From the NCBI GenBank assembly GCA_036426205.1, contig CM071587.1, positions 124,001 to 188,000 on the forward strand: DNA of 64,000 nucleotides. Direction: 5' to 3'. The notes under the pieces were generated by a model. The model was not told the DNA's origin, searched no databases, and saw only the letters and a program-made list of their open reading frames with translations. The stretch is from Ascaphus truei. Lineage: Eukaryota > Chordata > Amphibia > Anura > Ascaphidae. Position numbers and translations under genes: made by a program. Of the stretch, positions 55,636 through 64,000 are shown one piece after another (positions within the stretch are counted from its first letter, which is position 1; every line of letters begins with the position of its first letter).

Positions 55636-56204
55636 CGGTGTACCCTGGCAACGATTTCTACCCCCTCCGCAAGTAACACAGCAGAGGAGGCAGATGGGCA
55701 TCAAGTTGCAGCTGTCGGGCTGCCTTCCAACGATGTGAGGATGAAGCATTTGCAGCCAGTGACCATCGGAGCTCCCCAGGCAGCTGGCCTGATCGACTCC
55801 GGTGTCACTGTTAACCTGGTGCGACCTGATATTCTAAATCCAGGGGATCTGCTCCCTGGCACAGGGATGCAGGTAACCATGCCAGACAGGGGACCAAGAT
55901 GGGTTCAATCAAGATCGCCCGGGTGTTCCTTGACTGGGGTGCAGGTCGAGGTATGAGGGGTGTAGCTGTTTTGCCTGTTTTGCCTGGTTTGGGTACTGAG
56001 GTGCTACTCGGAAACAACCCAGGGCACATTATCTGCTCCTTTGCGGATGATGCTGCTCCAGTAGCAGCCATCACCAGAAGTGAAAGCAGGGCACTTGCCC
56101 AGGCTGGGGCAACGCTCCCCAGCTACAGAATGGATGTCCTGCTAGAGGCTGTATCCCAAGGTAGAGCAGACAACAGCTGTGCAGCAGCTCAGGCAAAGAT
56201 ATAG
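55636..56204 (+). pseudogene. Ty3/Gypsy protease remnant
   Basis: In the same frame as the nucleocapsid, past the TAG: PVTIGAPQAAGLIDSGVTVN followed by LVRPDIL, with the retroelement aspartic-protease motif (DSG). After a frameshift near 55,900: ARVFLDWGAGRGMRGVAVLP and LGTEVLLGNNPG, the usual C-terminal half of Gypsy proteases (V..LLGN(D/N)). Inactive because of the frame break. Confidence 0.75.
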
Positions 56205-56890
56205 CCAGCAGTCCCCAAAGATTTGTTTCTTCATCCAGGGATCCCAGACAATTGACAGGCAATTGGCCTGAGGGTCCCCTGCAACAAGGTACCCCCAGGG
56301 CACCGGTACCAATGGACGGGGATGCCGGTGAAGGTACATGGAGAGGATCCACAGTTGGGCAGTTGCCCAGGCAGAGGTGCAGTCGGCAGCGCTGCCCACC
56401 AAGGTGGTTTATGCTCCCTACCTTTTGGAGTCTACCCCACAGATCATCGCTCCTCTACCTTTGGAGCCCCCACATGCAGAGGACCTCAAAGGGACCGGCA
56501 GGTAAGTCAGACCATGCCCGACCAGTGTACCCATGTATGTGATGTTCCCCATTGGGACGTTTGCTCAGACTATGTGACAGACAGGGAACAATCGGAGCTC
56601 AGTGTGCTATACCGGGAGGGGGTGCGGGCAGATGCCGATCTGCTTTCGGACCCGGGTATGCGTTCTGTCTGGGTCTCAGACCCAGGAGCTCCGGCTAGTG
56701 CAGAGGCAGCAAGGGACCAGTTAGTGGTTCCTTGGAAGTGTAGAGAAGGCTCTGTGGAGCAAGGGGGGGGGGGGGCAGCTCCCCAGCTGGCAGCTCCCCT
56801 GTGGGAGTGGAAGTTTTTTGCTACTCCTGGGCAATACCCTGATGGCCGTGGACTATGGAGAGAGCAAGGACTATCCCCATGCTGAAGGAC
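56205..56890 (+). pseudogene. Downstream pol spacer of the Gypsy remnant
   Basis: A frame at 56,322-56,885 with TDREQSELSVLYREGVRADA and DPGAPASAEAARDQLVVPWK follows in the same reading frame as the protease C-terminus. I recognise no reverse-transcriptase motif. It probably is the region between protease and reverse transcriptase, with the rest deleted. Confidence 0.45.
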
Positions 56891-57248
56891 TGTACCAGCC
56901 AGAAGGACTCTGTCCTACCCCAAGAACCTCAACTATTTCACGACAATATTATTTGAATATTTTAATGATCTTTGATTTAAAGATTTAATTACCTCCTATT
57001 TATACAGTACTTGTCCTGTCTTGTACATGGGCAATGCTTAAAAATAAAAACACGTTGGTGTAGCACAATAACATGCGGTATTAATTAACACTGCAATATT
57101 GATGTTCTTGTGTCTGATAAGATACCGAGCAATCAGGTTTCTCTACTGATCCAGATTCGTGTAGATTTTCTGACAATGAGGAAAAAGAGAAAATAGAATA
57201 TTCCTGCCCTGGCAGCCCAGGTTGTAATACCCCAGAATTACCCCATAG

Positions 57249-57847
57249 CAGGGGGCTCAACCCCAGTCATTAAGCTTCCCCCAACAGGTTAGTTTTGCAG
57301 GATATCCCTGCTTCAGCACAGGTGGCTCAATCAGTCCCAGATTCCGCACAGGTGGCTAGATCAGTCCCTGCCTCAGCACAGGTGGCTCAATAAATCCCTT
57401 CTTCAGTACAGATGGCTCAATAAGTCCCAGCTTCAGCACAGGGGGCTCAATCAGTATCTGCTTCATCACAGGTGGCTCAATAAGTCCCAGCTTCAGCACA
57501 GGTGGCTCAATCAGTCCTAGCTTCAGTACAGGTGACTCAATCAGTCCCTGCTTCAGCACGGGTGGCTCAATGATTCCCTGCTTCAGCACAGGTGGCTTAA
57601 TCAGTGTCTTCTTCAGCATAGGTGGCCCAATAAGTCCCTGCTTCAGGACAGGTGGCTCAATCATTCCCACTGCATGCACAGTTGACTCAATCAGTCCCTG
57701 CTTCAGTACAGTGGCTCAATCAGAGGCTCATCAAAGACTCAGTCTTTGACTGAGCCTCTGATTGAGCCACCGTGCTGAAGCTGGGATATCTTAACCTGAC
57801 CTATTGGGGAGGAGGGTGGGCTTGAGGTCTGGAGTTGAGTACCTCTC
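57249..57847. mobile_element. Foldback MITE with an expanded 30-bp internal repeat
   Basis: Left arm GGGGGCTCAACCCCAGTCAT, 'aacaggttagttttgcaggatatccctgcttcag'; right arm 'gctgggatatcttaacctgacctattgggg...ggtctggagttgag'. Inside are about 14 copies of CTGCTTCAGCACAGGTGGCT + 'caatcagtcc'. The minus-strand frame of repeating 'PVLKQGLIE' is an artefact of the 30-bp (10-codon) period. Confidence 0.85.
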
Positions 57848-58139
57848 ACGGTGTGCCAGTGAATACCATCGCCTCTTTCTCTATGTCACGCTCTAAACCA
57901 CTCAAGATATTCAAACCAGCCAAGCGTGGATGCAGGGCAGGCGTCTAGTGACCGCCAAGAGACGCTCGCCGGGCATTCTTCCGTTAGTATTGGGTGTCAG
58001 AAAAAAACGCTTTCATACTTAAATCCCCAAATTTTCTTTTCTCAACATGAGTCCCTCTAAAGGCAACACTAAAGGTTAACCCACGGTATACTGCCCTGAC
58101 CTGGAGGATATTCCTTCCCTATCCTGACGTGAGTATAAA

Positions 58140-58600
58140 TTGTACGTTTGACAGTGATAAACCAGAAGAAGGAGCGCGGAGAAAACGCTTCTGTTAGGTA
58201 TACATTTTCATATAGACATTTAATAAAACATCAAACACTTGCAATTTAAAATATAATGATGGGCATCACTGTTGTCCTTCCCCCATGTCACCAGATGGTA
58301 AGTACTGCACGGACCCCGGATCACCACTTTGGTCCGTCTCGGTGCTCCGATCTCTTAGGGGCACCAAACAGCCACCTTTCCTGAGGCAGCCAAACTGCGA
58401 GCCCCAGGGCGCACCACAGGTCACACAGATCTGGCGCGAGCTGCCGCTTAGCTAGAGCGGCCCACTTGCGATTCAAACAGTGAGAGGGGTCCGTTTTGCG
58501 GTATCCTGGCGGGCTTTTAGACCACGTCCAGCCCTTGGACACCGAACCTGCCTAATTCCTCTACGCGTTTCGCGTTTCACACACTTCGTCAGGAGGTAGT
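58140..58600 (-). mobile_element. Penelope-like terminal repeat, second example
   Basis: Minus strand: hammerhead core at 58,592-58,568, GC-rich middle, AATGTCTATATGAAAATGTA and 'gcgctccttcttctggtttatca' at the far end, the same layout as 34,900-35,570. The minus-strand sequence near 58,440-58,480 reappears inverted at 58,706-58,770 (GTTTGAATCGCAAG...CTAAGCGGCA). Confidence 0.55.
58568..58592 (-). ncRNA. Hammerhead-ribozyme-like core (Penelope-like type)
   Basis: Minus strand: CTGACGA (58,592-58,586), stem GTGT/ACGC with one G-T pair and a GTGAA loop, GAAA at 58,571-58,568, then CGCGTAG. Same spacing as the cores at 31.2 and 35.5 kb. Confidence 0.65.
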
Positions 58601-58645
58601 ACATTGCATGCTGGCAGCTATCTTTTTTTTTGATAGGTGGCCTCC

Positions 58646-58708
58646 CGTTGGCTTATGCTAATAAATGAACCGTGCATTGATTGGACATATTTATTAGCAT
58701 AAGCCAAT
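58646..58708. repeat. Perfect 19-bp inverted repeat between the two Penelope-like arms
   Basis: TTGGCTTATGCTAATAAAT and its exact complement ATTTATTAGCATAAGCCAA, separated by 25 bp. Together with the outer arms it forms the centre of an inverted structure. Confidence 0.9.
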
Positions 58709-59015
58709 GCTGTTTGAATCGCAAGAGTGCCACTCTAACTAAGCGGCAACTCTCGCGAGATCAGTGTATAGAGATAAATCTATCTATAGAATATCCTTGC
58801 ATGGAAACCCAATGCTGGTGTCTGTGCGAGTGCTGTGAATTTTTCTACAGCCTTTTACGCTTTGAGACAGTGTCATCCAAAATAATCTCAGAGGATTTCA
58901 AACGGCCTACTCTTTGTGGATCCATTGGTATCAGCCCCTGACTCCAGGTACGGTGACATCATCCATGCTGAGAGATTTATCTCTATATGCTCAATTTTAA
59001 TCTCTGCCTTGTGTG

Positions 59016-59025
<10 letters not shown>

Positions 59026-59060
<35 letters not shown>

Positions 59061-59080
59061 TCTCTCTATATATATATACA
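59026..59080. repeat. (CT)n microsatellite and (TA)n
   Basis: CTCTCT run followed by TATATATATATA. Confidence 0.97.
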
Positions 59081-59082
59081 GT

Positions 59083-59236
59083 GTTCGACAAACCTATACA
59101 TTTGCTCGCCCCGGGCGAGTGTATTTAACCCCCGGGCGAGTAAATATTGGCCCAAGCAGCACACGTTTGGTACTAGGTGGCGAGTAGATTTTTTTGTGTG
59201 GCGAGTAGATTTTTTGGTGATTTGTCAACCACTGTA
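59083..59236. mobile_element. TA-flanked MITE (termini CAGTGTTCGACAAA)
   Basis: CAGTGTTCGACAAACC to GATTTGTCAACCACTG between TA dinucleotides. The interior has CGGGCGAGT and 'ggcgagtagattttttt'. Confidence 0.75.
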
Positions 59237-59251
59237 TATATATATATATAC

Positions 59252-59352
59252 AGTGGTCGACAAATCACCAAAAAATCTACACGCCCAACAAAAAAATCTA
59301 CTCGCCACCTAGTACCACACATGTGCTGCTTGAGCCAATAGGAGCTCGCCAC
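59252..59352. mobile_element. Partial inverted copy of the same MITE
   Basis: CAGTGGTCGACAAATCACC onward is the reverse complement of 59,140-59,236, so 59,140-59,335 is a ~95-bp-arm palindrome centred on a (TA)n run. Confidence 0.8.
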
Positions 59353-60277
59353 GATGTTAAATCCATATACATGCATTTTTTGTTCTATTATTTAAATTTT
59401 GGTATCTTTAGTTAGACTGAAATACAGAAACATAAGCAACATAAACATTTCTTTTTAGCCGTTTACCAATCTGTTTTAGTAGTTTTAACTAAAGATCAGG
59501 TATAGCAAACATCACATAGTTAATGTTACCCCAGCAACAAGTGTTTGCCACATATCTGCGGTGCTCATAATCAGAGAGCAAGAGAAAGATATACAGGAGG
59601 ATGTAGACTGAGATGAAACCCTGCAGTGTTACTGTGGTGGCATCTTCCAGTCATGCCACTGACCTCCAAGAACAGCAGAAACCAATAATCACAGTGACTA
59701 AGAACTGGATCCACTGGAGCATCATAAACCTGGATGTTACATGAACCATTGAATGGCCAAAGCTTTCGGCACAGAACTGTTCCATTGGACTCACCTGCCA
59801 TGGTCTTTGAGGTCCGTCTTAGGTGCTTTTGGCTGGCAGCTTGTTGTTGAAATGAAAACACAAGACTCCTTCTCCTTAATCTATAGTGACGTTGACTTAT
59901 TTACTAACAATGGGTACAAACTATTTGAGTTCAACACCCCTGCTTGCCATTTGTGGTTGAGCCTGGGTGTGCCTTTGGGAGGAGAACATGTTACCCTAGT
60001 TTTATTTATCTTGTTGGTTTAGTAATTATGTCAACGTATTCGTTTATTTCTTTTGTTCCAAGCGTTATATGATTTTATTTGGATTATTATCTGTTCGGCC
60101 GGTAATGTGGGTTTCAGGAATGTCTGCAGGAGGTTGAGGTATGGTAATTTGTAGTGAATCATCTTTATAAGATCAGCCAACCAGAGTACCAGTTCTATGT
60201 GGTTTGAAGGGAGACTTTGTAAGCTAGTCCATAAGTAGGGGAGAAAACAGGCTAAGTAGCTAACATTTATCTGCAGG
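59353..60277. other. No recognisable feature
   Basis: Ordinary sequence between repeats; short frames without motifs. Confidence 0.4.
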
Positions 60278-60543
60278 GATTTGGGTTTCCATCAATGTTC
60301 CACCACAGGAAATACTCAGAGGAGCAATAACAAGAAGTGCATGCTGCTTTGAACCGTCACTCCTAACCTTTCAATAACTAATCTCTCAAACGGACATTTG
60401 TAAAGTGGATTCCATACAAATCCTTTCAATGATGAAAATAAGTTAACAACAGTCACAGGTGTGTGCCATTTTTAAGCCTCCGGGAACTAGAATAAGGGGT
60501 AAAGAGGAGAGCAGTATGATGTAATGTTGGGGTGAGTCCCGTT
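60278..60543 (+). repeat. ~265-bp direct repeat, copy 1
   Basis: Matches 62,490-62,741 along its length, for example CACAGGAAATACTCAGAGGA, 'cggacatttg(t/c)aaagtg' and 'gtaaagaggagagcagtatgatgtaat'. Class unknown; no LTR or TIR features established. Confidence 0.8.
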
Positions 60544-60959
60544 GGACTGTATGTGTAATAATATGCAGTATAAAAGCAATTAATCTATGTTGTACTGAAA
60601 GGACAACAACCCCATTTGTAATGGTGCCACTACCGGTCTGACCGGTCTTTGTTGGAAAACCAAAGTAGTCTTTGTGTAAAAACATTAGCGCCGTGACCAT
60701 GTAATTTTTGTGTTTACAATGCGATTTAGAATTATGCAACACGCGTCTTGTCTTAAATTAGGCTAATTAGGTCTTCATTTAGCATCATTGCTGATGCGCA
60801 GATGGTGCGTCTGTCACAGTTATAAGACTATGCGGAAAAATAGTGTCTGTGTGAATTTGCATCATCTGCCACCTTCAAAAACCAAACTCTGCTGCGTCTG
60901 TCTGCCCTGTATATGATCTCCTGTATTCTCCGTCCTCTTGGTCTATTGTTCTACAAAGC

Positions 60960-61048
60960 ACGGGTTCTCAACTCGAGTCCCCCTCCCCCCCCCTCCAACA
61001 GGCCAGATTTTAAGGATATCCCAGCTTCAGCACAGGTGGCTCGGTCAA
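60960..61048 (+). mobile_element. Half of a foldback MITE
   Basis: 'ggttctcaactcgagtcccc' through AAGGATATCCCAGCTTCAGC and 'acaggtggctc' is one arm of the common MITE; the other arm is missing. Confidence 0.65.
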
Positions 61049-61823
61049 ATAAATGAGCATTAAACACGCCTACACTCCGAGTTCGAATGTTACAGACCCT
61101 TCTCAAAATTCAAATTCGCATATTATTTTTTGTCGTTTCTAAATTCAGCTCCTTTGTAAAACTTCCCATTTGCGCCCAGGAAATAAGTTAGCGCAGCTAT
61201 TGTTGGCCAACTCTAAATGAGCCCCCACCTGTTCAGGGAGGGAGACGTATCGGCAGGATGAGGGTCTCAGTACAAACCACTTCAACCAAGCTCCATGGTC
61301 CGATACACGCATCAGCTTCTACCAATGTGGGGAAAAGTACTCAAATAAAAAAGCTGAGACTCAAAGCTCTGTGCGTCCAATGTGGCTTTTCTTTCTTGTT
61401 TTATTATTCTCATAAACATTAAAGATTGTTTTCAAGAATTAGTCGGGAATAAAAAATGACAGCAATCCCAGTCATGTTGAAGTTCATATATAATTATAAT
61501 TGTAAACATTCCATGTCATAGTATATATAGCAGCTTGGGGTGTGTCCGTAGGATTATGTGCGTGGGAAGTTGGGGATCTTCGTTGATTTGCTCCAGGTGG
61601 GTCAAAAAAATGAAGAACAAAAACATAAATACAGAACAAGTCAAAATGATGGATTTCTCCTGCATATAAACCATCAGACATAGCCACGGAAGAACAAGCG
61701 GAGATACAAAGTATAACGTTTCTGCTTCTATATTCCTGAAGGGGCAATCGTCTTCTTTTAAAGTTATATAATAAACATTGGAGCCCTATTTTTAAGCTGG
61801 GGAGACAAAAAGGACAGAGGCAT
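61049..61823. other. No recognisable feature
   Basis: AT-rich sequence. No exon or repeat I can support. Confidence 0.4.
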
Positions 61824-62450
61824 ATTCTGGTAGCTCCGAAGTGTGACAAACCGCTTCTAAAGAGCGCTTTCCGATGGGATTGGCACGCTTTGCTATGCTG
61901 TAAGCCCTTCGCGCATGTCCAAACCGCGTCTAAACAGATTTTTAAGAAGTGGTCTCACTCCGGTTTCACTCCGGCTCTGCCAATCCCATCGATATGTCAA
62001 AAAAAGCCTCAAACTCACATTTTATTTTTTTAGAAATACGACAGTTCTCGTAGCCCCGTAATGCAAACCACTTCGAAAAACTAAAAATATGTTCACGCCA
62101 ACTCAATGGAATACATCAGGCTCTGGATGGAGTTAGCACCAAAACAGGTCATTCTGCTGCTAAAGCACTCACCATCCGGGTGGTTTGGCTGGTAAATCGG
62201 GTGGTTTGGCTGGTAAACGGGGCGGTTTGGCTGGTAAACGGGGCGGTTTGGCTGGTAAACGGGGTGGTTTGGCTGGTAAACCGAACGGTTTGGCTGGTAA
62301 ACCGGTGGGTTGTCACTTTTTCGAGAAGCGGTTTAGAAGATGCGATTTTCAATAGAGAATAGGGGTTTATTGTTCTCACATCTTATTCAGCTTCTTCTGA
62401 ACAGATCGAGCCGTGTGGTTTGGTGCGGACAATTTCGGAGCTACCAGAAT
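61824..62450. mobile_element. MITE with termini ATTCTGGTAGCTCCGAA and an internal minisatellite
   Basis: The 17-bp left end reappears inverted as TTTCGGAGCTACCAGAAT at the right. Sub-terminal 'accgcttctaaa' is also inverted ('gcggtttagaag'). The middle has a 20-bp tandem repeat. A clean target duplication was not identified. Confidence 0.7.
62175..62305. repeat. Tandem repeat, 20-bp unit (GGTTTGGCTGGTAAACGGGG)
   Basis: Six to seven copies inside the MITE at 61,824-62,450. Confidence 0.95.
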
Positions 62451-62489
62451 GAGCCCCTGTAACATTTACAGTATGTACAGCTTTTGCAA

Positions 62490-62741
62490 GGATTAGGTTT
62501 ACATCAAAATTTCACAACAGGAAATACTAAGAGGAGCGCTAAAAAATGTCTTGAACCGTCACTGCTAACCTTTAAAGAACTAATCTCTCAGACGGACATT
62601 TGCAAAGTGTATTCCAAACAAATCATTTCAATGACGAAATAAGTTAACAACATTCCCAGGTGTGTGCCATATTTAAGTCTCCGGGAACAAGTATAGGGGG
62701 TAAAGAGGAGAGCAGTATGATGTAATATTGGGGGGAGTCCC
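62490..62741 (+). repeat. ~265-bp direct repeat, copy 2
   Basis: Partner of 60,278-60,543, about 2.2 kb away in the same orientation and just downstream of the predicted 3' end of transglutaminase gene 2. Confidence 0.8.
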
Positions 62742-62914
62742 GTCCTGGGCTTTAGTAACAGATTGGAGAATGTTTATCCCCTGCTTTGGGTTCACTAGGT
62801 TTCCAATAACCTGAGAAGTTAACATTGAGGGGGAAATTACTTCTACCCCTTTTTTTTTTGTTTTTGCGATGATGAAAAAGCAACGAAATAAAAATTCTCA
62901 TGTCAGATTTTTGC

Positions 62915-62920
62915 TTTATT
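62915..62920 (-). terminator. Candidate polyadenylation signal of transglutaminase gene 2
   Basis: AATAAA on the minus strand, 336 bp past the TAA stop of gene 2. It is the nearest canonical hexamer I found downstream. Use is not shown by sequence alone. Confidence 0.45.
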
Positions 62921-63255
62921 GCATTTTTACAAAAAAAAATCAATAGTTTTAAATAAATACCTCCCTGCATCCACATTTCTGTTATTTTTTTTTTTAAATA
63001 CTTGCCATTAATTTATAGCGTCGATTACGTTAATTTGTACTGCGCGTTTTAAAGAGTATATTCCATGTGCTGCAATAGGATCGGAAGAATGCACTAGTAA
63101 CACAAATAAATTATTCCCCGGGTCTGGTCATTAATATGGGGCATCTTTAGCCTGTGGCATTTTAATGAACAGAGCCTCGAGACGTCACAATCCTGATACA
63201 TAGTTTTCACTTGTGATTAGATTTGAAGCGTAGACACGTTTTCGGCTGGGGACGA

Positions 63256-63732
63256 TTATCTGGATGCCACATTCAGCTGCTGGTAACCTTTGATTGAAAA
63301 TTGTTTACATTTGAAGTTGACTATTAGTTGTTTCATGCCGCTCCGGTATGGGGTCACTTCCACCCTGAACCTTATTCTCTCTTTCGGCTGGAGCAACGGC
63401 ACCCTGGCAGAAGTAGAACAAAAAAGAAACCTAATGTCAGCCAACTGACACAACAGTAGCAGCGAATGAATAAAACTTCCAGTGAAGTATTTTCATATGC
63501 GTTCCTTAATCAGATACCACTCTGATGGTAAGACTGGTTGGGAATCACTTCTGGTTCTAGAATCTCCCAGCAGTGTTACACGGTCGATTTCTACTCACAT
63601 TGCCATGAGTTGTCCATCAACTAGTCCACTGCCTTCCACTACCAAGGTGCAGTCTGCCACTCCAACTGAGAGGGGGTTCGTGAACTGGACCTCCAGTGTC
63701 ACTGTCCTATAAATCGCGGCCTTTCCGAGAGG
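63256..63732 (-). CDS. Second transglutaminase (gene 2), last two coding exons; gene runs off the right edge
   Basis: Exons 63,599-63,732 and 63,256-63,403 splice at AT|G. The first (134 bp) encodes AAIYRTVTLEVQFTNPLS and CTLVVEGSGLVDGQ. The second (148 bp) encodes LLQPKERIRFRVEVTPYRSG, KQLIVNFKCKQF, and ends NVASR before a TAA at 63,256-63,258. This is the second C-terminal barrel of a transglutaminase. It differs clearly from gene 1 in the shared exon, so the pair is an old tandem duplicate in the same orientation, gene 2 upstream of gene 1. The catalytic exons lie beyond the window. Confidence 0.92.
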
Positions 63733-64000
63733 CTGTTGAAGGGAACATATGAAATGGACATAGAATGAGAAGGACATAACATTGTGGATGAAACGAAAAG
63801 GAAAGTTGTCACCGCGGAAGTTCAAAGCATGGTTTGGATAATGGTTTCAGCCAAAGATTTCATTGTGGACGTTCTGTAACAGTTTGATGTTCCTGAGAGA
63901 AGGCGGGGAATACACGTGCAAGTGACGAGTAATGTTAACTCATTTACATTGTCTATCAGTGGTTTTTCCACATCTCCTCGAGGTTCTGGGTCACCCAAAG

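Noticed and set aside
57356..57679. Minus-strand frame of repeating PVLKQGLIE
   Set aside because: It is the 30-bp MITE-internal repeat, whose length is a multiple of three.
60440..60520. Minus-strand ATGGCACACACC as first coding exon of transglutaminase gene 1
   Set aside because: The reading could splice to exon 2 only with a weak donor, and the duplicate copy at 62.6 kb lacks the GT. Evidence is too thin.
63960..64000. Possible upstream exon of transglutaminase gene 2 at the window edge
   Set aside because: The minus-strand frame reads plausibly for a few residues but does not match exon 11 of the family and is cut by the edge.

Overview
This window is vertebrate nuclear DNA, most likely from an amphibian and probably a frog; I cannot name the species. 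The evidence is a transglutaminase gene with vertebrate exon sizes and GT-AG splice sites, and a rich mix of transposon types: Penelope-like, Helitron, hAT, TA-flanked MITEs, L2/CR1 and L1/Tx1 LINEs, Ty3/Gypsy, and a tyrosine-recombinase retroelement. Nothing looks prokaryotic. There are no operons, rRNA genes, convincing tRNA genes or CRISPR arrays.

The only host genes I can support are two tandem transglutaminases, both on the minus strand. Gene 1 (36,852-50,332) shows eleven consecutive coding exons, numbered 2 to 12 on the vertebrate plan. They code for about 656 residues, including an intact Cys-His-Asp catalytic triad. It is most like epidermal (TGM3-type) transglutaminases. Its short first coding exon and its terminal exon were not found. 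Gene 2 enters from the right edge and shows only its last two exons (63,599-63,732 and 63,256-63,403).

Layout. 1-5.1 kb: scattered transposon remnants (foldback MITE, Helitron, TA-MITE, L2 and L1/Tx1 fragments). 5.2-6.6 kb: a minisatellite. 6.9-9.1 kb: small repeats. 9.1-16.1 kb: a tandem array of a 3.13-kb unit carrying gag-like, RNase H and tyrosine-recombinase segments of a DIRS/Ngaro-type retroelement on the minus strand. 16.7-27.3 kb: a chain of unrelated minisatellites, much of it full of single-base indels that look like unpolished sequence. 28.1-36.8 kb: a LINE endonuclease fragment, an expanded foldback MITE, an L2 tail, a hammerhead-ribozyme core and a Penelope-like element with a GIY-YIG endonuclease. 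36.9-50.3 kb: transglutaminase gene 1, with two Helitrons and a 2.6-kb hAT element in its introns. 50.4-63.2 kb: minisatellites, a Gypsy gag-protease remnant split by a 5'-truncated L1, a second Penelope-like terminal region, and several MITEs. 63.26 kb to the end: transglutaminase gene 2.

The most striking theme is that seven separate DNA transposons or MITEs here carry minisatellites between intact or recognisable termini, as if transposons were founding the minisatellites. Other highlights are the tandem recombinase-element array, three hammerhead-like cores linked to Penelope-like elements, and the missing last exon of gene 1.
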